NCBI GenBank assembly: GCA_026391235.1
Contig: JAPLDV010000560.1
Coordinates: 1-6,969, forward strand
Length of the DNA stretch: 6,969 nt
Source of the DNA: Bacteroidia bacterium
GTDB taxonomy: Bacteria; Bacteroidota; Bacteroidia; Bacteroidales; UBA12481
Direction: 5' to 3'
Position numbers and translations under genes: made by a program. Positions 1 through 4,763 of the stretch are shown piece after piece. Under the pieces are notes generated by a model. The model had not been told where the DNA came from. It was given only the letters and a program-made list of their open reading frames with translations, and ran no database searches. Each line of letters begins with the position of its first letter. Within the stretch, counting starts at the first letter, position 1.

Positions 1-1480
1 GGGCATTGGTGCCAGGCCTGCCGCTGATGCGATCCGCCATGCCAATACGCCGTATATCAGTTCACTGCTGAAAAATTTTCCTCATTCACGCCTGAAAGCC
101 TGTGGTGAGGATGTCGGCCTGCCTGACGGCCAGATGGGTAATTCGGAAGTCGGTCATTTGAATATCGGTGCCGGCAGGGTTATGTACCAGGATCTGGTCA
201 AAATTAACCGTGCCGTTGCAACCGGCAGTATCAAAGAGAATAAAGAGCTTCGCGATGCATTCGGATATGCACGTGAAACCGGAAGAAAGGTCCATTTTAT
301 CGGTTTGGTTTCCGACGGGGGCGTGCATTCGCTCGACCGCCATCTGTATGCATTGTGTGATATGACAAAGGAATTCGGGCTCGATCAGGTGTTTATCCAT
401 GCCATTACCGATGGCAGGGATACAGATCCGTTCAGCGGTAAGGCTTTTGTTGAACAGCTCGAAGATCATCTGGCTACATCGAATGGAGTGATTGCCACTG
501 TGATAGGCCGTTATTATTCGATGGACCGGGATAAAAGATGGGAACGGGTGAAACTGGGGTACGATCTCTATGTAAATGGAACCGGCAAACCGGTTACAAG
601 CATAACTGAGGCCATTCAGGAGAGTTACGACGAGGGCATTACGGATGAATTCATCAAGCCAACTTATAAAACCAATGCGGCCGGCCAGCCAGTTGCCACA
701 ATTTCCGAAGGGGATGTGGTGATCTGCTTCAACTTCCGTACCGACCGCCTCCGGGAAATGACAGTCGTGCTGACCCAACGGGATATGCCTGATTTCGGCA
801 TGCATACGATCCCTTTGAAGTATTACACCATGACCCGCTACGACGACACTTTCCAAGGGGTCAATGTTATTTATGATAAAGATAACCTGACTGAAACCAT
901 TGGCGAGCTTATGGCCGGTGCCGGCAAACAGCAGATCCGCATCGCCGAAACTGAAAAATATGCTCATGTTACATTTTTCTTTTCGGGCGGACGTGAGGAG
1001 CCGTTTGATGGCGAAACCAGGATCATGATTCCCTCGCCAAAAGTGGCCACTTATGATCTGCAGCCTGAAATGAGCGCCTACCTGGTGAGAGATGCCATTG
1101 TTAAGGCACTGAAAACCCGCGAACCGGATTTTGTGGTGCTGAATTTTGCCAATGGCGATATGGTTGGCCATACCGGAGTATGGGATGCCATTATCCAGGC
1201 AGTGGAGGCAGTGGATGCTTGTGTTCAGAATGTGGTTGAAACAGCCAGAGCCAACGGCTATACCGCCCTGATTATCGCAGATCATGGTAATGCCGACAAT
1301 GCTATTAACCCGGATGGAACCCCCAACACGGCTCATTCACTTAACCCGGTTCCGTGCATCCTGGTAAATGACGGATATTCCTCTATCCGGGACGGGATTC
1401 TTGCAGATGTTGCTCCAACCATTTTGAAAATACTGGGAATGAAACAGCCCGCCGCGATGACCGGTAATCCTTTGGTTTGA
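1..1480 (+). CDS. gpmI: 2,3-bisphosphoglycerate-independent phosphoglycerate mutase, 5' end cut off by window
   Basis: The enzyme interconverts 3- and 2-phosphoglycerate in cytosolic glycolysis and gluconeogenesis through a phosphoserine intermediate with two Mn ions. The reading frame is open from base 2 and shows 492 residues. The family is about 505-515, so roughly 12-20 residues are missing, including the expected DGW metal motif; the first visible residues, GIG, continue that motif. Visible motifs are MGNSEVGH (bases 134-157), with the nucleophilic serine at 143-145; [26 protein letters not shown] and FNFRTDR of the substrate-binding domain; and [15 protein letters not shown] and NTAHS, which supply the C-terminal Asp and His metal ligands. 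All expected catalytic residues in the visible part are present. The TGA stop shares its last base with the ATG of the next gene, which suggests translational coupling. The promoter is outside the window. Identification is very secure. Confidence 0.97.
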   Translation, partial: GIGARPAADAIRHANTPYISSLLKNFPHSRLKACGEDVGLPDGQMGNSEVGHLNIGAGRVMYQDLVKINRAVATGSIKENKELRDAFGYARETGRKVHFIGLVSDGGVHSLDRHLYALCDMTKEFGLDQVFIHAITDGRDTDPFSGKAFVEQLEDHLATSNGVIATVIGRYYSMDRDKRWERVKLGYDLYVNGTGKPVTSITEAIQESYDEGITDEFIKPTYKTNAAGQPVATISEGDVVICFNFRTDRLREMTVVLTQRDMPDFGMHTIPLKYYTMTRYDDTFQGVNVIYDKDNLTETIGELMAGAGKQQIRIAETEKYAHVTFFFSGGREEPFDGETRIMIPSPKVATYDLQPEMSAYLVRDAIVKALKTREPDFVVLNFANGDMVGHTGVWDAIIQAVEAVDACVQNVVETARANGYTALIIADHGNADNAINPDGTPNTAHSLNPVPCILVNDGYSSIRDGILADVAPTILKILGMKQPAAMTGNPLV

Positions 1481-2067
1481 TGATTGAAATTGGTAAAGCA
1501 CTGGTAAGTTTGGATGTTCTTCAGAAAAAATTCTGCTGCAACCTTCAGGCATGTAAAGGAGCCTGCTGCGTTCACGGGGATGCCGGAGCACCTTTAACCC
1601 TGGAAGAGGCCGGCGATCTTGAAGATTATGCCGATGAACTTAGCCCTTATGTCAGCGCCGAAGGCCTGTTCTCCATTATTGAGCAGGGTGCATTTGTCCG
1701 CGATGTGGATGGGGAGATTGTTACCCCGCTGATCAATAATAAGGAATGTGCTTTCACCGTTTTTCAGGATGGGATAGCTTCCTGTGCCATCGAAAAGGCT
1801 TTTCATGATGCAGCTGTGCCCTTTCATAAACCGGTTTCGTGTCATCTCTATCCCATACGGATTAAGTCGTTCGACGAATTCGATGCAGTTAATTACGATG
1901 TCTGGGATATCTGTAACCCTGCACGCGAGGAAGGCAATCGAAACAATCAGCCAGTCTATGTATTTGTCAAAGAGGCGCTTATAAGGAAGTATGGAGTGGA
2001 ATGGTTTGAACAGCTTGATTATGCCGCCCGAAACCTCGATTTTGGTAAATTTGACGGACAGGAGTAA
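1480..2067 (+). CDS. DUF3109 family cysteine-rich protein
   Basis: A 195-residue soluble protein that I recognise as DUF3109, a family of unknown function common in Bacteroidota. It has nine cysteines: C19, C20, C25, C29 and C30 in a cluster near the N-terminus (FCCNLQACKGACC, followed by VHGDAGAPL), then C90, C102, C121 (in SCHLYPIR) and C145. The spaced clusters and the P-x-S-C-H-x-Y-P motif resemble YkgJ-type proteins proposed to bind zinc or an iron-sulfur cluster, so a metal-binding role is an inference, not shown. There is no signal peptide or membrane segment. The start chosen is ATG at 1480, overlapping the gpmI stop by one base; an in-frame TTG at 1477 would add only one residue. No Shine-Dalgarno sequence is visible, which fits coupled translation from gpmI. 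Family assignment is confident; function is unknown. Confidence 0.9.
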   Translation: MIEIGKALVSLDVLQKKFCCNLQACKGACCVHGDAGAPLTLEEAGDLEDYADELSPYVSAEGLFSIIEQGAFVRDVDGEIVTPLINNKECAFTVFQDGIASCAIEKAFHDAAVPFHKPVSCHLYPIRIKSFDEFDAVNYDVWDICNPAREEGNRNNQPVYVFVKEALIRKYGVEWFEQLDYAARNLDFGKFDGQE

Positions 2068-2112
2068 TAACTAATATGTATTTTCAGCAATTATAAACCT
2101 TAAATAGCAGCT

Positions 2113-2769
2113 ATGATTAAGAAACTTTGGATTCTGCTGCCTTTGTCTTTCCTGGTAAGTTTCCCGGTTTTAGGACAGGAGAAGGAAAAGAAGAAAAACA
2201 CTTCTGAAACCGCCGATACCACTATTGTTTTGAGCAAGGGACGGATTGTTTACAAAAACCGGATTTACCGGCAGAATGCCTCTTACCTCAACCTTGCCTA
2301 TGGTGCCGGTTATGGATTTGAGCCGAAAGTGGAAGGGCAGAACACTATCGAACAAAACATGACCATTTCCTACCAGCATTTTATTAAAAAGATTGGTTTG
2401 CAGATGGGATATCATGCTTCATCTGATATTAAGGTCTGGTGGAGGTCTGATGTAAAATTAAATGATATTTTCCTGGGCATTGGCAAAAGATGGGAAAGCC
2501 CACGGTATGATTTTTCCGTTTTCGGGGGGCCTGGCTATGCGTATGGAAGTTACATTGTTACCATTAAGGACTCAACAGGTACCGGCAAAAACTACCCCTA
2601 CCGTTTCAAGACATTAGGTTTTCATGCCGAAGCTCAGGCAACCTACAAAATCGCTTATGATATTGGTGTCGGATTATCCCTTTACGGCAGTGTCAACCGC
2701 GAATATTCTGTTGTCGGCGCACAGATCCACCTGTTTTTCTCCACCGCCTTCGTCCGCAACTACGACTAA
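2113..2769 (+). CDS. Predicted secreted outer-membrane beta-barrel protein, function unknown
   Basis: A 218-residue protein that I cannot assign to a named family. Residues 1-21 form a signal peptide: KK, then a hydrophobic run (LWILLPLSFLVSFPVL), then G before QEK; there is no lipobox cysteine. A charged linker (EKEKKKNTSETADT) follows. From about residue 56 the chain shows alternating, aromatic-rich short strands separated by turns (YLNLAYGAGYGFE, MTISYQHF, IGLQMGYHA, YDFSVFGGPGYAYGSYIV, LGFHAEAQATYKI, GVGLSLYGSV). It ends in a strand-like IHLFFSTAFV segment close to the C-terminus. This is the look of a small 8- to 10-stranded outer-membrane barrel. The start is fixed by an in-frame TAA at 2101-2103. 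It lies 45 bases after the DUF3109 stop, so it may be the last gene of the gpmI unit, but nothing in its sequence ties it to glycolysis. Confidence 0.8.
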   Translation: MIKKLWILLPLSFLVSFPVLGQEKEKKKNTSETADTTIVLSKGRIVYKNRIYRQNASYLNLAYGAGYGFEPKVEGQNTIEQNMTISYQHFIKKIGLQMGYHASSDIKVWWRSDVKLNDIFLGIGKRWESPRYDFSVFGGPGYAYGSYIVTIKDSTGTGKNYPYRFKTLGFHAEAQATYKIAYDIGVGLSLYGSVNREYSVVGAQIHLFFSTAFVRNYD

Positions 2770-2798
2770 CCTGCTCCCATCCTGATCCGACTCACCCC

Positions 2799-2824
2799 CT
2801 GCCCCCCGGCCTTCGCCGGGGCAG
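2799..2824. repeat. GC-rich hairpin, probable interspersed palindromic element
   Basis: CTG(CC)CCCCGGC pairs with GCCGGGGCAG around a CTTC loop: seven perfect pairs (2804-2810 with 2815-2821), a two-C bulge, then CTG/CAG. It is only C/G-rich sequence with no following T-tract, so it does not look like a classical intrinsic terminator, although it might act as an mRNA 3' end stabiliser for the gene ending at 2769. The CTTC loop recalls the palindromes at 4292-4309 and 4343-4360, but the stem differs. Confidence 0.6.
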
Positions 2825-2825
2825 G

Positions 2826-2866
2826 CTCTCTCCCGCGCTCGCTTCTCTCACGGGAGAGGGGAGCGC
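2826..2866. repeat. Second GC-rich hairpin with two competing folds
   Basis: CTCTCCCG (2828-2835) pairs perfectly with CGGGAGAG (2851-2858) across a 15-base loop. A different pairing, GCGCTC (2835-2840) with GAGCGC (2861-2866), uses bases of the first loop, so the two stems exclude each other. No T-tract follows. Together with the hairpin just upstream it makes a compact 68-base structured block between the beta-barrel gene and the dipeptidase gene, much richer in G and C than the genes around it. It is probably an interspersed repeat. Confidence 0.5.
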
Positions 2867-2875
2867 TCTGGCGAA

Positions 2876-2906
2876 ACTGATAACTTATAACTGATAACTG
2901 ATAACT
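2876..2906 (+). repeat. Heptamer tandem array, unit ACTGATA, 4.4 copies
   Basis: Units start at 2876, 2883, 2890 and 2897 with a partial unit ACT at 2904. The second unit reads ACTTATA and the others are identical. The array ends eight bases before the ATG of the dipeptidase gene. Because seven is not a multiple of three, the TGA and TAA triplets in the unit fall in all three forward frames (for example 2878, 2888 and 2892), so the array stops any translation arriving from upstream. It belongs to the same 7-base-period class as three arrays in the 4283-4763 spacer. Confidence 0.85.
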
Positions 2907-2914
2907 CTCCTGCT

Positions 2915-4282
2915 ATGACAACCATCAACGACTACACCTCCCAACACCAGGCCCGCTTCCTCGAAGAACTCTTCGGTTTGATCCGCATCCCTTCCATCAG
3001 TTCAATTGCCGCCCACAAACCGGACATGTACCGGGCTGCTGAATACCTCAGGCGGGCCTTGCTCGAGGCAGGTGCCGATAGCGCTACCGTTTACGAAACG
3101 GAAGGCAATCCGGTAACCTATGCCGAGAAAATCATTGATAATTCATGGCCAACTGTACTCGTTTATGCTCACATGGATGTGATGCCGGTGGATCCCATCC
3201 ATCTCTGGAATTCCGATCCGTTCGATCCGGTAGTTGTTGATGGAAAAATTCTTGCTCGGGGTGCGGATGACGATAAGGGGCAATCTTTCATGCACATCAA
3301 AGCATTCGAATACCTGGTGAAAACCGGACAGCTGAAATGCAACGTGAAGTTTATGATCGAAGGAGAAGAGGAAATTGGGTCACCCACGCTCGGTTCGTTT
3401 TGCGAGAAATACAAGGAAATGCTCAAATCAGACATCATCCTTGTTTCTGATACTTCAATGATAGCTCCGGATATTCCCTCTATAACAACCGGGCTGAGGG
3501 GATTAACCTATTTACAGATTGAGGTTACCGGTCCAAACCGTGATCTCCATTCCGGTTTGTTTGGCGGAGCAGTTGGCAATCCGGTCATTATGCTCTCGAA
3601 AATGCTCGCATCGGTTCATGATGACGATAACCGGATAACAATTCCAGGCTTTTATGATCAGGTAATAGAACTTACTGATGTGGAGAAAAAATTGTTGTCG
3701 CAGGCACCCTTTGATATTGAAAAATACAAAGCAATGCTTGGGATCGGTAAGGTGTGGGGTGAGAAAGGATACCAGGTACCTGAGCTGACCGGAACACGTC
3801 CAACATTTGATGTATGCGGCATCTGGGCCGGGTACACGGGTGAAGGAACCAAAACCGTATTGCCTGCCAAAGCATACGCAAAAATATCTTCACGCATTGT
3901 ACCGAATCAGGATCATCATCAGATTGCCGGATTGATCAAGCAGTATTTTGAGTCCATTGCCCCGCCTCAGGTAACTGTGGAGGTTAGTATACTTCACGGC
4001 GGGCCTGCGTATGTTTGTCCGATTACCCTCCCCGCTTATAAAGCCGCCGAAAAGGCTTTTGAAGACACTTTTGGAAAACGCCCGGTCCCTTTCCGCAGTG
4101 GTGGCAGCATACCTATTGTATCCACCTTCGAAAAAGTACTTGGCGTAAAATCCATCCTGATGGGCTTCGGTCTCGAATCCGACAACATCCACTCTCCCAA
4201 TGAGTCCTATCCGGTATGGAACTTTCTGAAAGGGATTGAGACGATCACGAGGTTCTATCACCATTTTGCGGCCCCTGTGTAA
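2915..4282 (+). CDS. M20 family metallopeptidase, dipeptidase type
   Basis: A 455-residue cytosolic di-zinc peptidase of the ArgE/DapE/carnosinase superfamily, similar in plan to non-specific dipeptidases of about 450-475 residues; it probably releases amino acids from small peptides. Metal and catalytic residues are all visible: H86 in YAHMDV, bridging D119 in GADDDKG, catalytic E152 and ligand E153 in EGEEEIGS, D179 in LVSDT, and H426 in HSPNE near the C-terminus. H212 in DLHSG, in the inserted dimerisation domain (about 195-315), is the residue that completes the partner active site in this family. GGSIP (396-400) is the substrate carboxylate-binding region. There is no signal peptide. The start is fixed by a TAA in frame at 2888-2890 with no other ATG after it. 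No Shine-Dalgarno sequence is present. It is followed by a strong terminator at 4440-4461. Exact substrate is not deducible. Confidence 0.93.
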   Translation: MTTINDYTSQHQARFLEELFGLIRIPSISSIAAHKPDMYRAAEYLRRALLEAGADSATVYETEGNPVTYAEKIIDNSWPTVLVYAHMDVMPVDPIHLWNSDPFDPVVVDGKILARGADDDKGQSFMHIKAFEYLVKTGQLKCNVKFMIEGEEEIGSPTLGSFCEKYKEMLKSDIILVSDTSMIAPDIPSITTGLRGLTYLQIEVTGPNRDLHSGLFGGAVGNPVIMLSKMLASVHDDDNRITIPGFYDQVIELTDVEKKLLSQAPFDIEKYKAMLGIGKVWGEKGYQVPELTGTRPTFDVCGIWAGYTGEGTKTVLPAKAYAKISSRIVPNQDHHQIAGLIKQYFESIAPPQVTVEVSILHGGPAYVCPITLPAYKAAEKAFEDTFGKRPVPFRSGGSIPIVSTFEKVLGVKSILMGFGLESDNIHSPNESYPVWNFLKGIETITRFYHHFAAPV

Positions 4283-4290
4283 CGTGAAGG

Positions 4291-4316
4291 GTTCCCGCCT
4301 TCGCGGGAATGACAGA
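4291..4316. repeat. Palindromic repeat, copy 1 (stem TTCCCGC/GCGGGAA)
   Basis: A seven-pair perfect stem, TTCCCGC (4292-4298) with GCGGGAA (4303-4309), closes a CTTC loop and is followed by TGACAGA. Read on the minus strand it begins TCTGTCATTCCCGCG, the type of interspersed palindrome seen in many bacterial genomes that translates as the spurious peptide VIPAKAG. It starts nine bases after the dipeptidase stop codon. An identical 26-base copy lies 51 bases downstream. Confidence 0.85.
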
Positions 4317-4341
4317 GAAGGATGCGGTGGTAAGGGAAGGG

Positions 4342-4367
4342 GTTCCCGCCTTCGCGGGAATGACAGA
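4342..4367. repeat. Palindromic repeat, copy 2 (stem TTCCCGC/GCGGGAA)
   Basis: Identical over 26 bases to the copy at 4291-4316 and in the same orientation. The stem is 4343-4349 with 4354-4360. The preceding GAAGG is also shared apart from one extra G. The 25-base spacer between the copies is not repeated elsewhere in the window. The repeat ends three bases before the GGGTATC heptamer array begins. Confidence 0.85.
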
Positions 4368-4369
4368 AT

Positions 4370-4404
4370 GGGTGTCGGGTATCGGGTATCGGGTATCGGG
4401 TATC
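4370..4404 (+). repeat. Heptamer tandem array A, unit GGGTATC, 5 copies
   Basis: Five units start at 4370, 4377, 4384, 4391 and 4398. The first is GGGTGTC and the other four are GGGTATC. The array is the reverse complement of the unit used in the larger array at 4601-4724. Five GGG tracts separated by four bases meet the usual pattern for a G-quadruplex on the + strand. Confidence 0.95.
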
Positions 4405-4410
4405 AGGAAA

Positions 4411-4431
4411 AGTAACAAGTGACTAGTGACA
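4411..4431 (+). repeat. Short heptamer array, unit AGTRACW, 3 copies
   Basis: AGTAACA, AGTGACT and AGTGACA follow one another without gaps, six bases after array A. The unit is unrelated in sequence to GGGTATC, but the period is again exactly seven. With three degenerate copies it could be chance alone; the nearby arrays of the same period make it more convincing. Confidence 0.6.
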
Positions 4432-4439
4432 GAAAATGG

Positions 4440-4461
4440 CATCGGAGAACCGATGTTTTTT
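4440..4461 (+). terminator. Intrinsic terminator after the dipeptidase gene
   Basis: CATCGG (4440-4445) pairs with CCGATG (4450-4455) around an AGAA loop, and six T bases (4456-4461) follow, then GTTATTATTT. This is the best Rho-independent terminator shape in the window. It would end transcripts from the dipeptidase gene 158 bases after its stop codon and separate that unit from glnN. Only a short A-run lies on the 5' side, so it reads best in the + direction. Confidence 0.85.
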
Positions 4462-4525
4462 GTTATTATTTAAAATGGAAGAAAAAATTCATCAATTCTG
4501 GGAAAAAGTTGATAAATATTTGACA

Positions 4526-4551
4526 ATACCCCTAAAAATCAGGGGGGGTAT
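4526..4551. promoter_or_regulatory. Dyad ATACCCC / GGGGTAT, candidate operator for glnN
   Basis: ATACCCC (4526-4532) and GGGGTAT (4545-4551) are perfect inverted half-sites separated by 12 bases; an alternative inner pairing is CCCCT (4529-4533) with AGGGG (4541-4545). It includes a run of seven G bases. It lies 12 bases upstream of the TATTTTTG element, where a -33 box would be expected and none is seen. That position suits an activator or repressor site controlling glutamine synthetase. No regulator can be named from the sequence. Confidence 0.4.
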
Positions 4552-4563
4552 CCGAAATAATTG

Positions 4564-4571
4564 TATTTTTG
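4564..4571 (+). promoter_or_regulatory. Bacteroidota-type -7 promoter element for glnN
   Basis: TATTTTTG matches the Bacteroidota sigma factor consensus TAnnTTTG exactly. Transcription would begin around 4578-4582, giving a leader of about 185 bases that contains heptamer array B. A matching TTTG at the -33 position is absent; the nearest, at 4519-4522, is much too far away. The promoter may therefore be weak or activator-dependent. The T-rich context makes a chance match possible. Confidence 0.45.
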
Positions 4572-4589
4572 CCTAAAAATATTTCTAAC

Positions 4590-4599
4590 CAGATATCTG
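4590..4599. repeat. Perfect 10-base palindrome CAGATATCTG
   Basis: A self-complementary decamer located one base before the first unit of heptamer array B, inside the predicted glnN leader. It may be a protein-binding site, a boundary mark of the array, or chance. Confidence 0.4.
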
Positions 4600-4600
4600 T

Positions 4601-4724
4601 TACCCGATACCCGATACCCGACACCCGATACCCGATACCTGATACCTGATACCCGACACCCGATACCTGATACCCGACACCCGATACCTGATACCCGACA
4701 CCCGATACCTGATACCCGATACCC
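4601..4724 (+). repeat. Heptamer tandem array B, unit TACCCGA, 17 full copies plus a partial one
   Basis: Seventeen gapless units run from 4601 to 4719, followed by TACCC. With a = TACCCGA, b = CACCCGA and c = TACCTGA, the order is a a a b a c c a b c a b c a b c a. Units 7-15 are three exact copies of the 21-base block c-a-b (4643-4705). The block length is a multiple of three, so translation in any frame gives seven-residue peptide repeats, but nothing else suggests coding. The array lies between the likely glnN promoter and the glnN start codon, ending 39 bases before it. Its minus strand has five consecutive GGG tracts in units 1-5. Confidence 0.95.
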
Positions 4725-4763
4725 ATTAACTCATAACATTCCTAACCCTTAAATCCTGATCCC

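Larger units (their letters stand above)
4370..4626. other. 26-base perfect inverted repeat bracketing the glnN control segment
   Basis: Bases 4370-4395 are the exact reverse complement of 4601-4626, and the match ends at both sides. The arms are parts of heptamer arrays A and B. The enclosed 205 bases (4396-4600) hold a small third array, an intrinsic terminator, a G/C dyad, the likely glnN -7 element and a 10-base palindrome. The rest of the gene-free region 4283-4763 is taken up by two palindromic repeats, the remainder of array B and about 39 plain bases before the glnN start. Whether the arms pair or recombine is not known. Confidence 0.8.

Noticed and set aside
86..1336. A 416-residue open frame on the minus strand
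   Set aside because: It lies wholly antisense to gpmI, which has every expected motif. The translation is rich in His, Ile, Cys and Asn with no recognisable domain, as expected from the reverse complement of a conserved gene.
2050..2086. A possible promoter before the beta-barrel gene (TTTG at 2050-2053, TATTTTCA at 2079-2086)
   Set aside because: The -7 part misses two of the four TTTG bases and the spacing of 25 is too long. The 45-base gap is just as well explained by read-through from DUF3109.
2799..2860. Intrinsic terminator after the beta-barrel gene
   Set aside because: The stems are strong, but no T-tract follows either hairpin on either strand, so the standard mechanism is not supported.
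4520..4525. A perfect TTGACA, the sigma-70 -35 consensus of Proteobacteria
   Set aside because: No -10-like hexamer lies at 16-18 bases; that position is inside the G run. The organism appears to use the Bacteroidota promoter type.
4475..4576. A 33-codon open frame starting at the ATG at 4475
   Set aside because: It overlaps the dyad and the likely glnN promoter, starts 13 bases after the terminator T-tract with no promoter of its own, and the second half of the peptide looks like translated non-coding DNA.
4601..4724. CRISPR-like array
   Set aside because: Units are seven bases with no spacers, and no cas gene is present. It is a simple tandem repeat.
4245..4752. Several short open frames with periodic peptides (PDTRYPI, GVGYQVS, VIPAKAG) on both strands
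   Set aside because: They are translations of the heptamer arrays and palindromic repeats. The unit lacks stops in most frames, so openness is a by-product of the repeat.
4572..4763. Riboswitch or glutamine-sensing RNA in the glnN leader
   Set aside because: Outside the repeat array only short plain sequence remains, with no conserved riboswitch core that I recognise and no terminator or sequestering hairpin near the start codon.
4283..4763. Remains of an insertion sequence or other mobile element
   Set aside because: The inverted arms are parts of tandem arrays, not terminal repeats. There is no transposase fragment and no target-site duplication that I can see.
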